Made by a program: the position numbers and the translations under genes | Source of the DNA: Methanobacterium_C sp963845285 | Lineage (GTDB): Archaea > Methanobacteriota > Methanobacteria > Methanobacteriales > Methanobacteriaceae | DNA length: 64,000 nt | Direction: 5' to 3' | Assembly: GCA_963845285.1 (NCBI GenBank) | Contig: CAWJRO010000011.1 | Location: forward strand, 1 to 64,000 | Notes under the pieces: generated by a model | What the model saw: only the letters and a program-made list of their open reading frames with translations | What the model was told of the DNA's origin: nothing | Database searches by the model: none | Part shown: piece by piece, positions 37,252 through 46,194 of the stretch | Layout of the letters: each line of letters opens with the position of its first letter | Numbering within the stretch: the first letter of the stretch is position 1

Positions 37252-37932
37252 TTATAGATTTTTAAATCCAGTTAATCTTATACCACCGTAGTGAGACTTG
37301 TACTTGATATTCAGGCCTATTAAAAGTGGGGTGATCTTTTCAATTATTCTGGCTTTTTCCAGCGGTCCACAATCGATACATCTCACTCCGGGGATCTTGT
37401 TAATTAAATCCATGGACATTTTCTTAGCCTCCATGTCGTCTCCTGAAACCAAACAGTCACAATCTATTTCTTCTGGAATGTTCAGTAGATGGGAGTTACT
37501 GATGTTGTTGAAGGCTGAAACCACCTTCACATCGGTTCCCTTAAGGATACTTTGAGTTCTTTCAGCTGCAGAACCTTCCATAAGGTCTATAAACCGGTCT
37601 GGCCTTCCCTTAATACTTGTCTCCAAAGGTACGGTTGCATCTATTAAAACCTTACCCTTAACAAAGTCCTTGATTCCTGTCAACGTTGGTTTCTGAGCGG
37701 CCAACGGTACAGTTAATATAAGCACGTCTCCTTTATTTGCGGCATCTTCGTTGGCCATTCCTGTGAGGTTGCCTATCTTGTAGTCTTTAAGTTTTTCCTT
37801 TGTTTCCTCAACGATTTTAAGAGCTTTTTCCTCTTTCCTGGAACCAACTATCACATCTATTCCAGCAATAGCTAAACGCATTCCAATTCCTAAGCCCTGT
37901 GGTCCTGTTCCACCAATGATTGCTATCTTCAT
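37252..37932 (-). CDS. npdG: F420H2:NADP oxidoreductase NpdG
   Basis: The 226-residue protein matches the archaeal Fno/NpdG family: an N-terminal NADP loop IIGGTGPQGLGIGMRL with VGSRKEEKA, then LTVPLAAQKP, AFNNISNSHL and the C-terminal GPLEKARIIEKITPLLI block. It transfers hydride between NADPH and coenzyme F420. Next to a secondary alcohol dehydrogenase that makes NADPH, its role is clear: it passes reducing power from alcohol to F420 for methanogenesis. It starts after GGAGGTTTTGATAGA, 48 bp downstream of adh. Confidence 0.93.
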   Translation of the reverse strand: MKIAIIGGTGPQGLGIGMRLAIAGIDVIVGSRKEEKALKIVEETKEKLKDYKIGNLTGMANEDAANKGDVLILTVPLAAQKPTLTGIKDFVKGKVLIDATVPLETSIKGRPDRFIDLMEGSAAERTQSILKGTDVKVVSAFNNISNSHLLNIPEEIDCDCLVSGDDMEAKKMSMDLINKIPGVRCIDCGPLEKARIIEKITPLLIGLNIKYKSHYGGIRLTGFKNL

Positions 37933-37980
37933 TCTATCAAAACCTCCATTTTTATTTTCTAAAAAAGAAAAATAAAAAAT

Positions 37981-39051
37981 TTACTCTAAAAGGACGACTG
38001 GTTTGATTAAGTCCCTTGGTTTATCTTTCATGAGGAGCAGGGCCTCTTCTATTTTATCGAATCCTTTGAAGGTGTGGGTGACCATGAGTGTTGGGTCCAC
38101 ACGTCCGTAAGTCACAAGGTCTGCCAGTCTTTCCATTCTGGTCTTTCCACCAGGACATAGTCCCGTGATCAGGTCTTTGTCAGCCATACCGAATCCCCAA
38201 TCTATACGGGGTATTGGTACGGTGTCTTTATCTCCCTGTCCTTTCCCGAAGTAGTTTATGTTGGCAATTTTAGATCCTGCTTTGGCCATTTTGAATGCAT
38301 CTAATAATATTTCAGGGCCACCACCAGCTACTATTACAGCATCAACACCTGCCCCACCGGTTGCTTCAAGAATCTGTTCTGCAGTGTCTCCATTTTTGTA
38401 ACTGATTATATCAGTTGCTCCATATTTTTTGGCTACTTCAATTGATATTGGTCGGGTTCCAACTGCGAATATTCTTCCTGCACCTTCTAGTCTTGCACCG
38501 GCTATAGCACTGAGTCCTACTGCTCCGATACCGAGGACAGCAACAGTGGCTCCGAGTTCTATTGCAGCGTTTTCAGCACCCATGAATCCCGTACTCAACA
38601 TGTCAACGATCATAACCCCTGCTTCTCGGGACATACCTTCTGGTAAAATTGCTAGGTTGTTATCTGCCATGTTGACATGGAAAAATTCACCGAATACACC
38701 ATCTTTAAAGTTGGAGTATTTCCATCCTCCGCAGGCACCTCCGGTTTGTGATGGGAAACCACGTTGACATGCTTCAGAATCCCAGTCGGGAGTTATAGCA
38801 GGTACAAGTACCTCATCACCAGGTTTGAAGTCTTGAACTTCGCTTCCTACTTCATCTATTATACCTACAGCTTCATGTCCTAAAATCATGTTATGTCTGT
38901 CACCTAATGCTCCTTCCCAAACGGTGTGGACATCAGATGTACATGGGGCCAGTGCTGTTGGTCTAACAATAGCATCCCTTGGGCCACATTTTGGTTTATC
39001 TTTCTCTATCCATCCTGTTTCACCTATCTTTAACATTGCAAATCCTTTCAT
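37981..39051 (-). CDS. adh: NADP-dependent secondary (isopropanol) alcohol dehydrogenase
   Basis: The 356-residue zinc dehydrogenase starts MKGFAMLKIGETGWIEK, nearly as in the Thermoanaerobacter/Clostridium beijerinckii secondary ADH family. The catalytic zinc ligands are Cys in APCTSDVHTVWEG and the His of GHEAVG, with Asp in ADNNL/AITPDW regions; the Rossmann loop is LGIGAVGLSAIAG followed by VGTRPISIEVAKKYGA, where T/R favour NADP. It oxidises 2-propanol (and ethanol) to ketone. It heads an operon with npdG and an SDR fragment, so the host probably uses secondary alcohols as electron donors for CO2 reduction. Confidence 0.92.
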   Translation of the reverse strand: MKGFAMLKIGETGWIEKDKPKCGPRDAIVRPTALAPCTSDVHTVWEGALGDRHNMILGHEAVGIIDEVGSEVQDFKPGDEVLVPAITPDWDSEACQRGFPSQTGGACGGWKYSNFKDGVFGEFFHVNMADNNLAILPEGMSREAGVMIVDMLSTGFMGAENAAIELGATVAVLGIGAVGLSAIAGARLEGAGRIFAVGTRPISIEVAKKYGATDIISYKNGDTAEQILEATGGAGVDAVIVAGGGPEILLDAFKMAKAGSKIANINYFGKGQGDKDTVPIPRIDWGFGMADKDLITGLCPGGKTRMERLADLVTYGRVDPTLMVTHTFKGFDKIEEALLLMKDKPRDLIKPVVLLE

Positions 39052-39075
39052 TTTTTTTCACCTCGTTTAATCCAT

Positions 39076-39204
39076 GGATAGGGATTATGCATCTATCCTA
39101 TATAAACATACCGAATAGTTGGTCTGTAACGATTAATCAATTATATTTATAGAGACTGTTCTCTCTTTAATTAGTTTGAATAGAATGTTTTAGATAGATC
39201 TATC
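39076..39204. promoter_or_regulatory. GGATAG/CTATCC sites upstream of adh
   Basis: GGATAG (39076-39081) and CTATCC (39093-39098) form an inverted pair with an 11-base spacer next to the adh promoter (TATATAAAC near 39099). A second palindrome GATAGATCTATC lies at 39193-39204. Both contain the same half-site. A TetR gene starts 300 bp further on, so these are good candidates for its operators. Confidence 0.55.
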
Positions 39205-39505
39205 CAAAAAAAATAGGATTTATAATATTTACTCAACGATAAGTTTCTTGTTCAAAAATACAATACTGTTCAAATCATTGCAACCTTTTAAAGAGATTTT
39301 AATGTGTTAAACCAAAAGATAACTGCCAGATATAATTTGATATTGCATATAATCTAATAAAACATCTCCTCATTCCAATACTAAAGGGGAAAGTATATTA
39401 ACCTGTTTCCAGAAACTACCCACTAATGTATCTTGGATTTGATAATCAATATGCAGATCTTATAATACTGAAATTTTACCAAACCAATTAAAAAGAAGGA
39501 TCTAA
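39205..39505. other. Spacer before tetR
   Basis: A/T-rich DNA between the CTATC sites and the TetR gene. It ends with GAAGGATC, the Shine-Dalgarno. No gene or repeat seen. Confidence 0.4.
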
Positions 39506-40117
39506 ATGGAAACAAAGGTTAGGATCATGGAAACGGCTTTTAAGCTATTTCTAAAAAAAGGATTTGCTGATGTTTCTTTGAATGAGATTATAAGAGAATC
39601 AGACATTACTACTGGCGGATTTTACTATCACTTCAATAGTAAAGATACTCTACTCATCGAAGTGATTAACAAATACATATTTAACTATTTTAGCTCAACC
39701 ATAGAACAGATGAAAGAATGCAAGGGCACACCAAAACAAATATTAAAAACTGTGATACTGTTACTTGTAGGCGACGATTCAGTTATCAACGAGACTACAC
39801 AGCTATGCGAAAGTGCTGAAAAAATAGATTACAGGACTCTACATCTACTGCTTTTTGAAGGTGTTCAAAAATACGATATCATAAGTGAACATTACACAGA
39901 ATTTTATTACAACCTGTTTGAATTCATCAAAGACGTCATCAATGATGGCATAACTCAAGGAGTAATAAGAAAGGATATTGACTCCACTGAAATTTCATTA
40001 ACTATTGAAACTGTTATGGTTGGAACAGTCCTGATGTGGATAGGAATGCCTGCAATATCACTAGAAAAACGAATGGAAGCAAATATGGAGCAAATATGGA
40101 GTTCCATAAAAGCGTAG
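39506..40117 (+). CDS. TetR-family transcriptional regulator
   Basis: The 203-residue protein has the TetR helix-turn-helix at residues 8-45 (IMETAFKLFLKKGFADVSL, then SDITTGGFYYHFNSKDTLL) and an all-helical ligand domain. It is divergent from the alcohol dehydrogenase operon and separated from it by the CTATCC sites, so it probably represses that operon and itself. The ligand is unknown. A partial C-terminal copy of a TetR protein lies just downstream on the other strand (40249-40376). Confidence 0.9.
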   Translation: METKVRIMETAFKLFLKKGFADVSLNEIIRESDITTGGFYYHFNSKDTLLIEVINKYIFNYFSSTIEQMKECKGTPKQILKTVILLLVGDDSVINETTQLCESAEKIDYRTLHLLLFEGVQKYDIISEHYTEFYYNLFEFIKDVINDGITQGVIRKDIDSTEISLTIETVMVGTVLMWIGMPAISLEKRMEANMEQIWSSIKA

Positions 40118-40248
40118 ATTAACTAAAATCATATTTCATGTTCTAATTTGAGATTTTTAATATTTTTTTTATCCATATTACTCGAATTTTAATACTCATT
40201 TTAGCTTTAAATTAAAAAAGAATAGTATTTGTAAGCTTTTAATTTTGA

Positions 40249-40376
40249 TTATTTTGTCATGTAATCCCATATACAGTCCATAACATAATCCATTTTTTCT
40301 TCTAAATCCATACTTTCTAGAACAATCCATAGGTTTATTGTTCCACTAATAACAAACTGAATAACCAGAGCACTTT
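40249..40376 (-). pseudogene. Remnant of a second TetR C-terminus
   Basis: The reverse strand reads ALVIQFVISGTINLWIVLES then MDLEEKMDYVMDCIWDYMTK and a stop. This lines up with the C-terminus of the adjacent TetR protein (TVMVGTVLMWIGMPAISLEK…IWSSIK). No upstream part is present, so it is a leftover of a related regulator, perhaps an inverted duplicate. Confidence 0.5.
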
Positions 40377-40643
40377 ATTAAATTTACAAACAGAGTAATA
40401 GGGACTGTGATTTTAATGGGTGTTGGAAATATTTCAAACTCGTTAATTATCATTTTTTTTAGCAAATAAATACAAATTACTCCCATTAATTTTACAATCC
40501 CCAATTACTGATTACAAGCAGAATATTCACTATGTTTATATATGATGATCCCATTATTGTCAATTTGAGGATATTTTAACCAATTGAAAAAAATCCTTTT
40601 ATTGAGGAATAAAAATTTCAGGAATTCAAAGGAGGAAAAACAC

Positions 40644-40934
40644 ATGATCATGGTAACCGCTAAAATAACAGCTAAACCTGGGGAAAGGGATAATATTATC
40701 TCAAAATCGCAAGATCTGATTGATTCCAGTCGTTTAGACGCAGGTAATATCAGTTACAATTTATATGCAAGCACTGAAGATGAGGACCTTTTGTTGATGC
40801 TCGAACAATGGAAAACTCCTGAAGTGTTAGAGGCACATATGCAAACAGAAGATTTCAAAGCATTTGGCGCAGCTATCAAAGATATTGTAGCTGAAGAAAT
40901 GGATATTGGTGTTTATTCAGCTGAGGAAGTATAA
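40644..40934 (+). CDS. Antibiotic biosynthesis monooxygenase-fold (ABM/YgiN-like) protein
   Basis: The 96-residue protein has the dimeric ferredoxin-like ABM pattern: MIMVTAKITAKPGERDNII at the start, a central GNISYNLYASTED strand and the EQWKTPEVLEAHMQTEDFKA block at about residues 52-71. Members act as quinol/heme-associated monooxygenases or small-molecule binders. The start is the ATG after AGGAGGAAAAACAC, not the one 20 codons upstream. Its proximity to the alcohol operon may be fortuitous. Confidence 0.85.
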   Translation: MIMVTAKITAKPGERDNIISKSQDLIDSSRLDAGNISYNLYASTEDEDLLLMLEQWKTPEVLEAHMQTEDFKAFGAAIKDIVAEEMDIGVYSAEEV

Positions 40935-41232
40935 TCCAATCAATATTCGTCTTTTTGTTAATTTAGACCTTTATCAATTTTTTTAATTTTATGTTTAGCA
41001 GTTGTATTTTGATTTTAATCTTTTAATTTAATAGAGTAAATTTTTTTAATAAAGTACAATTTTTAATCCTTTCTGGTTTTCAAGAGCTTTTTTAAACCAC
41101 CGTCATTAGACCACCAATTATAACTATTGTTTTGAAAAGGATAGGTTCCTGTTTCTTAAATTGGAAACACTCAAAGTATTTGGAGAAGTACAACTAACTG
41201 TACCAATCACCATATTTTAAATAAGTAGACCG
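40935..41232. other. Intergenic A/T-rich spacer
   Basis: No gene is visible. The region leads into the triple palindromic repeats upstream of the ATPase gene. Confidence 0.4.
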
Positions 41233-41340
41233 GTATAATTAAATATACTAATATTTTAGAGTATAGTCCGTAGGATCAGTATAATTAGATATACTTAGAG
41301 TAGAAATTTAATAAGTTGAACTAGTATAATTAAATATACT
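41233..41340 (+). promoter_or_regulatory. Three palindromic repeats upstream of the ATPase gene
   Basis: GTATAATTAAATATACT occurs at 41233-41249 and 41324-41340, and with one change (GTATAATTAGATATACT) at 41279-41295; starts are 46 and 45 bp apart. Each is an imperfect palindrome GTATA-N6-TATAC. GTAGGATCA also repeats between and after them (41270 and 41355). The array ends about 50 bp before the ATPase reading frame. It could be a multi-site operator or iteron-like set. Confidence 0.65.
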
Positions 41341-41382
41341 TAAAAACTGTAACTGTAGGATCAATTACAACTTAAAATTGAG

Positions 41383-42579
41383 GTGATCAACATTCCAATA
41401 TTACCCTTAGGAGTTCCTTCAGACTTTGAAAAATATTTCTACAACCGGGAAAGGGAACTTAAAAAATTAAAAAACCATTTAAATGCCCTAAACGAAGATG
41501 TAGCCGAACAGATACTCATTACAGGGTACAGGGGTGTGGGGAAAACTTTTCTTCTGAAAAAGTTACTAAACGAATTACCAGACAACATTCTGGTGGCATA
41601 CATTGATATATCAAGGGCATACGGAAATCAAAAGGGAAATCTTAAAGAAGAACTGATAATGCATTATTTCTTGGACTCAATGAACCAGGCATTGAAGGAT
41701 AGTTCCGGAACATTAAAGAACATTCACAACACTGTAAACACCTTTTTAAGTAAAATAACCTTGAAAAAATATGATTTTAAAGAGGCGGGAAATATCCTTG
41801 GAATTGCAGTTCCAGAGGGTCATGATGACTATGAAAAATTGAGCAAATTTGTAATGGAATTCCCTCAAAAAGTGGTTGAATCATCAGACAACATCCAGGG
41901 CTTTGTAATTGTAATAGATGAATTTCAATTGATTGGTGAACTGGAAAATCCCACATCCTTCTTCTGGTTGATTCGAAGTTACACTCAAAATCAGGACAAC
42001 GTGAGTTACATCTTCACAGGTTCTGTCTCAAAAACAAGTGAAATCATCCAGATGATAAACGGACAAAACGGTGCATTCGGTGGAAGGATGATTCAGGTAA
42101 ATATTGACCCATTCTCCACAGAAGAAGTAAAAGGATATCTTAAAGAGAAGGTAAAAGAAATTAAATTTACAGAAGATGGATTCAACAGATTTTATGAATG
42201 TACAAGAGGTATCCCCGCATATATAAACAGCTTCTGTAATACCATGTCTTCTGGTGAAATTTACAACAGCGAGAAGGTCAAAGAAACATTTTCCGAAAAA
42301 ATGGATCAGATCACAGTTATGTGGATACAGATCTGGGGAACCCTATCCCCAACTGAAAGGGAAATAGTGATTTCAATAGTTGATAACGGCCCTCAAAAAT
42401 GGAGTAAACTCCTAAAAACAGTGCATATATCCAGAAATACTCTGGCAAAATATTTAGATATCCTCAAAAACAAGGGGATTATAATCTTCAACAATTCAGA
42501 GGGGTATAAAATAGAAGAAAAAATGCTTGAAGCCTGGCTTAGACATAAAAAGAAAGTTAACGGTTATTATCCGCCTTAA
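41383..42579 (+). CDS. Archaeal AAA-type ATPase (PF01637-like) with C-terminal winged helix
   Basis: The 398-residue protein has an N-terminal P-loop domain: YNRERELKKLKNHL leading in, Walker A ITGYRGVGKTFLLKKLL near residue 49, Walker B FVIVIDEFQLIGEL near 180, and sensor FTGSVSKTSE. It ends in a winged-helix domain (WSKLLKTVHISRNTLAKYL). Such archaeal ATPases are common in accessory islands and are often linked to mobile or defence loci. The first canonical start is GTG at 41383, but GAGGTGAT there fits an ATT at 41392. The palindromes just upstream suggest tight regulation. No partner protein follows, so its role is open. Confidence 0.82.
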   Translation: MINIPILPLGVPSDFEKYFYNRERELKKLKNHLNALNEDVAEQILITGYRGVGKTFLLKKLLNELPDNILVAYIDISRAYGNQKGNLKEELIMHYFLDSMNQALKDSSGTLKNIHNTVNTFLSKITLKKYDFKEAGNILGIAVPEGHDDYEKLSKFVMEFPQKVVESSDNIQGFVIVIDEFQLIGELENPTSFFWLIRSYTQNQDNVSYIFTGSVSKTSEIIQMINGQNGAFGGRMIQVNIDPFSTEEVKGYLKEKVKEIKFTEDGFNRFYECTRGIPAYINSFCNTMSSGEIYNSEKVKETFSEKMDQITVMWIQIWGTLSPTEREIVISIVDNGPQKWSKLLKTVHISRNTLAKYLDILKNKGIIIFNNSEGYKIEEKMLEAWLRHKKKVNGYYPP

Positions 42580-42734
42580 AAATATTTTTTCATCTTTTTT
42601 ATTCTCCTTTATCCTCAATAACTTCTTCATGAGTTTCAAGGAGAAGTTCTATTGTGAAAACCTTGAAAATCTTCTGGTACCAAAGTGATGGAATTTCAAA
42701 ATCCTAGTTCATATTATTATTTGCAGGTAATAAA

Positions 42735-43292
42735 ATGAAGTTTAGAAAGAATTTGATAGTGAAGCCTGATCTTCAGTATCCCTCCAATGAAAACTCTGAA
42801 AGACATTCAGATTGGCTGGAACTCCTATTTGATCTGATATTTGTTGCTGCGGTTTCCCAGCTTGCATTGAACCTCAATGGTAACTATTCGTTAACGGTCT
42901 TTTTAGAGTCCATACCCATATTTTTTGCAATATGGTGGAGCTGGGCAGGTCAAACATTTTATCTCAGCCGTTTCGGTGCAGATGACATGTTCAACAGGTT
43001 TCTGACCATGCTCCAGATACTCGTTGTTGCAGCCATGACAGTGAATGTTAAAAATGCCCTGGGCTCTTCAGGGGCAGGATTTGCACTTTCATACGCATTT
43101 TTAAGGTTCATACTGGTTGCAGAGTACATAAGAGTTGGCAGACACGTACCCGAAGCAAGGAGTCTTCTGAAACATTACGTTGTAGGTTTTGGAGCTGCAG
43201 CCATGATATGGCTGATTTCAGCCTTCGTACCCACACCACTGCGCTTTGCACTCTGGGGATTGGGTCTTCTTGTGGATTTTTTAACCCCATAG
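42735..43292 (+). pseudogene. 5' half of a low-temperature-requirement A (LtrA) family gene
   Basis: The 185 residues match the N-terminal half of LtrA-type membrane proteins: HSDWLELLFDLIFVAAVSQL at residues 23-42, then GNYSLTVFL, WWSWAGQTFYLSRFGADD and four to five hydrophobic helices. LtrA proteins are usually about twice as long. At 43285 the sequence passes directly into the middle of an ABC ATPase gene in another frame, so the 3' half has been deleted. Confidence 0.75.
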
Positions 43293-43972
43293 ATCTTGTC
43301 TCTGTACTTGGAGTCAATGGTTCAGGAAAATCCACCCTCATGAAATGCATAAACAGGATCTTGAAGTTTAAAACTGGAGTGATCCTGGTTGACGATGTGA
43401 ATATAACAAGCATGAAAAACATGGAAATTGCTCAAAAAATTGGTTACGTACCTCAAAGTTCTGAAAAAGGATTTTTTACAGTTTTTGATGCTGTTATTCT
43501 GGGAAGAAAACCTTATATAAAATGGGATGTTTCAAAAAATGATATACAACTGACAAAACAAGTATTAAAGCTTATGGGCCTTGAAGAATATGCATTGCGT
43601 TATATAAATGAATTAAGTGGAGGTGAACTTCAAAAGGTAGTCATAGCAAGGGCTTTAGTTCAAGAACCCCAGGTTCTACTTTTAGATGAGCCCACAAGTG
43701 ATTCTGACTTAAAAAATCAACTTGAAGTGATGAACATCATAAGAAAAATATCATGTACCCATAAAATAGCTTCAATTGTGGTAATGCATGATATAAACCT
43801 TGCATTACGGTACTCTGATAAGTTTATAATACTTAAGGAGGGTCAGGTGTACACTGCAGGTGGAAGGGATATTATAACACCTAAAATGATAGAAGAAGTT
43901 TATGGTGTTGACGTTCATGTGAAAAATTTTGAAGGAGTACCCATAGTTATTCCTAAATCTCAAGGAAATTAA
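43289..43972 (+). pseudogene. 5'-truncated ABC transporter ATPase (FepC/BtuD type)
   Basis: The open frame resumes at IDLVSVLGVNGSGKSTLMKC with Walker A (GVNGSGKST; the usual P is V), followed by the Q-loop GYVPQSS, signature LSGGELQKVVIAR, Walker B VLLLDEPTSDSD and switch VVMHDINLA. It belongs to the iron-siderophore/cobalamin import class. About 30 N-terminal residues, including the first strands and the start codon, are missing because the DNA is joined to ltrA. The permease and binding-protein genes are absent, so it is a leftover. The frame could be read from within ltrA, which would add unrelated residues. Confidence 0.78.
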
Positions 43973-44121
43973 CAGTTAAAGTACTTTAGCCCTCAAAGAG
44001 ACTCCAAATGGAAATTGTTGGGTGAGATATATACAACACTTCTCCGAATGGTAAAAAAATGGATGGGGCTAAAATTAATTTTATTCCATTAAATCTTTTT
44101 TTTAACAGGTTAATAACTACT

Positions 44122-44558
44122 TTAAGGTTCTGTTTCACTTAATAACCTTTTAATTCGTTTTACAAATTTTTCAGCAGATTCTAAACTTGATTTTACCTCT
44201 TCAAGAGAGGGAGATACCTGAAATGAATATTGATCAGCATGACGTACGCTTCTCATTCGATCAAATAAAAGAACCCATTCCTCCTCAAGAACACCATTAT
44301 TCGAATATTTTTCAAGGTAAACTCCAATACAATAATGGCTTTTCTCCCGTACACCCTCTCTAAACAGAACAGCTCGAGCTGCATGAAAAAATGCAAGATA
44401 CGATGATAAATGTGAGGATCTGTAAGCACTGCCATTTAGATTTTTCGAGCCTCAATAAGCCATTCTTCAGCCTGTTTAATCGAGAGTTCACCTTTTGATT
44501 TTGAAGGTTCTACACGTCTTAGAAGTCCTTTTTGAAAACATTTCTCCAGATTATTCAA
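44122..44558 (-). pseudogene. HEPN-domain protein, frameshifted at A-run near 44441
   Basis: From TTG 44558 the frame reads NNLEKCFQKGLLRRVEPSKS and EWLIEARKI before a stop. One base missing in the A5 run at 44441-44445 (reverse strand) restores NLNGSAYRSSHLSSYLAFFH, then AARAVLFREGVREKSHYCIG and a C-terminal RMRSVRHADQYS, the R-x(n)-H type motif of HEPN domains. It overlaps the upstream nucleotidyltransferase stop by a few bases, as in a HEPN/MNT operon. Written out it is broken; the clean repair suggests a recent slip or base error. Confidence 0.65.
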
Positions 44559-45084
44559 GTTTTTCACCCTTTAAAATTATTGAGTTTTTTAAAAGTGAAT
44601 TGTAAAATGGAACATCTTCAACTTTTATCCTTTCCAGTTTTTCAGGTGTTAATATCAATAGATTCACCTCTGATCCTGTCATTGTTTTTAGATCCCTGTG
44701 AAATATGCTTAAACCTGGTTCTGATGGATATTTATCAACACCAACCCATAGATCAACATCGCTTTCATGGGTGTTCGTACCTGATGCCCAACTTCCAAAA
44801 AGTCCTAAAGATGATGCCCATTTTAAATCCAGTTTTTCAAGCTGAATCATGTCCAGATTCAGGATAATTTTAATGGCCCGGGTTATTGCACTGTCTTTAA
44901 ATAGGTAAACCCTTCCTGATCGTTCAACCAGATTTTTTTCATTTAAATAAGCCAAATATCTTGAAACAAGCCCTTTTGAAACTTTTGTTTCCTTTGAAAC
45001 TTCAACGACAGTGAATTCATCCTTGTACATGATGTAATAAAGAATTTTTAACCGTTCCTTTGTCTTAAAAAGTTCTGTGAGCAT
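44551..45084 (-). CDS. Winged-helix nucleotidyltransferase (MNT partner of HEPN)
   Basis: The 177-residue protein joins an N-terminal winged helix (LKILYYIMYKDEFTVVEVSK, SKGLVSRYLAYLNEKNLVER) to a nucleotidyltransferase domain with LFGSWASGTNTHESDVDLWV, giving the GS…DxD motif. The HTH suggests it also represses its own operon. It is followed by an overlapping HEPN gene, so this is a second HEPN/MNT module in the window. The start ATG has no Shine-Dalgarno, consistent with a leaderless transcript. Confidence 0.82.
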   Translation of the reverse strand: MLTELFKTKERLKILYYIMYKDEFTVVEVSKETKVSKGLVSRYLAYLNEKNLVERSGRVYLFKDSAITRAIKIILNLDMIQLEKLDLKWASSLGLFGSWASGTNTHESDVDLWVGVDKYPSEPGLSIFHRDLKTMTGSEVNLLILTPEKLERIKVEDVPFYNSLLKNSIILKGEKLE

Positions 45085-45171
45085 AATAATAAATTAAAGT
45101 TTACAGTTTGTAAACATGTTGTGGATTGGTTTAGATGAGTGTTAAAAATGATTTTACAATGGCGCCGATTA

Positions 45172-45501
45172 TTATAGAGTAAGTCTTATAGAGTAAGTCA
45201 CATTGATCATAGTCCCTGCTAAAAAGAAAAGGGAATTTTTATGCATATCTTCACTTCTTACTATTGTTTTAGCTGCAAATACAATGGCAAGAGCCACGTA
45301 AGCATTTAAAAGCATGAATGTCATGATTAAAATGTTTTCACACTTACCAATAACAAAACCCGTATCCTTCTCATTAGTTGTGATAGTTTCATTGAGTTTT
45401 CCATGTGAAATCCTGTTTAAAATGAAGTTTAGAACTATTCCACTTGTTAAAAGCAGGAAAATGTATCCAACAATTACCAGAATTATCTTTAGAAGTTCCA
45501 T
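45172..45501 (-). CDS. Small membrane protein, partner of SatD-like gene
   Basis: The 109-residue protein has three hydrophobic stretches (IILVIVGYIFLLLTSGIV, ILIMTFMLLNAYVALAIVF, SLFFLAGTMINVTYSI) and a hydrophilic loop between the first two. I do not recognise the family. It starts 15 bp after the SatD-like gene with GGAGATCTGCTA, so it is the second gene of that operon. Confidence 0.7.
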   Translation of the reverse strand: MELLKIILVIVGYIFLLLTSGIVLNFILNRISHGKLNETITTNEKDTGFVIGKCENILIMTFMLLNAYVALAIVFAAKTIVRSEDMHKNSLFFLAGTMINVTYSIRLTL

Positions 45502-45516
45502 TAGCAGATCTCCAGA

Positions 45517-46161
45517 TCATTTGTCTAATCTTGAATATGAGTTCATTGATTTTTTCAAATCTTTTTCAATAAGTTTAACCTTATTCCACATGGATTCTTT
45601 CAGGTTTTTAGATACTGCCTGCTGACTTATGCCCATTTTATCTGCAACATCTTTTTGACTACCCTCTTTCTCATACATCCTTACAATTTCACGCCTGCGG
45701 GACGACCAGCTGTTTTTTATTATGATGATCAAATTGACCTGTCCCTTGAGGGCTGCATCAGTTACATCATTTCCAAGTGACATTTCAAAGAACAAACCAC
45801 TTTTTTTAAGTGAATTCATCATATTGGATGCATGATGAAAGGCAGGGCCGTCCATTTGAGTTATATCCCGGTTGGATAATGAAGTGTCTATCAAACCGCG
45901 TACCAGCACGAATCTCATCTTTTGAGGATAAATTTCATTCCATACGAAATCCATGATATTGTAAACGTTTTCAACAGTTTTTAAAACGCATCTTATTTCA
46001 TCTGCACCTTTGATAATTTTCATATCAGCATATAAATCCCTTTTATATCTCTGATTTATCTCAGTACATGCGTGATTTAATCTTTTTTGAAAATATTCCC
46101 GTTGATTTAGTTTACGTGAATCTACAACATCACCCAACAGTACATAGAGCTCTTTTTCCAT
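45517..46161 (-). CDS. SatD-family protein with C-terminal helix-turn-helix
   Basis: The 214-residue protein begins KELYVLLGDVVDSRKLNQRE, the SatD signature, includes IKGADEIRCVL and RFVLVRGLIDTSL, and ends in a helix-turn-helix, GSQKDVADKMGISQQAVSKN. The family is of unknown activity, with a nucleotide-cyclase-like fold sometimes suggested. The upstream cluster of GGTTGT half-sites fits autoregulation through the C-terminal HTH. It is followed by a membrane protein, as SatD genes often are. Confidence 0.78.
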   Translation of the reverse strand: MEKELYVLLGDVVDSRKLNQREYFQKRLNHACTEINQRYKRDLYADMKIIKGADEIRCVLKTVENVYNIMDFVWNEIYPQKMRFVLVRGLIDTSLSNRDITQMDGPAFHHASNMMNSLKKSGLFFEMSLGNDVTDAALKGQVNLIIIIKNSWSSRRREIVRMYEKEGSQKDVADKMGISQQAVSKNLKESMWNKVKLIEKDLKKSMNSYSRLDK

Positions 46162-46194
46162 GGTTTTTTTATATGTTCATCACACCATATAAAA

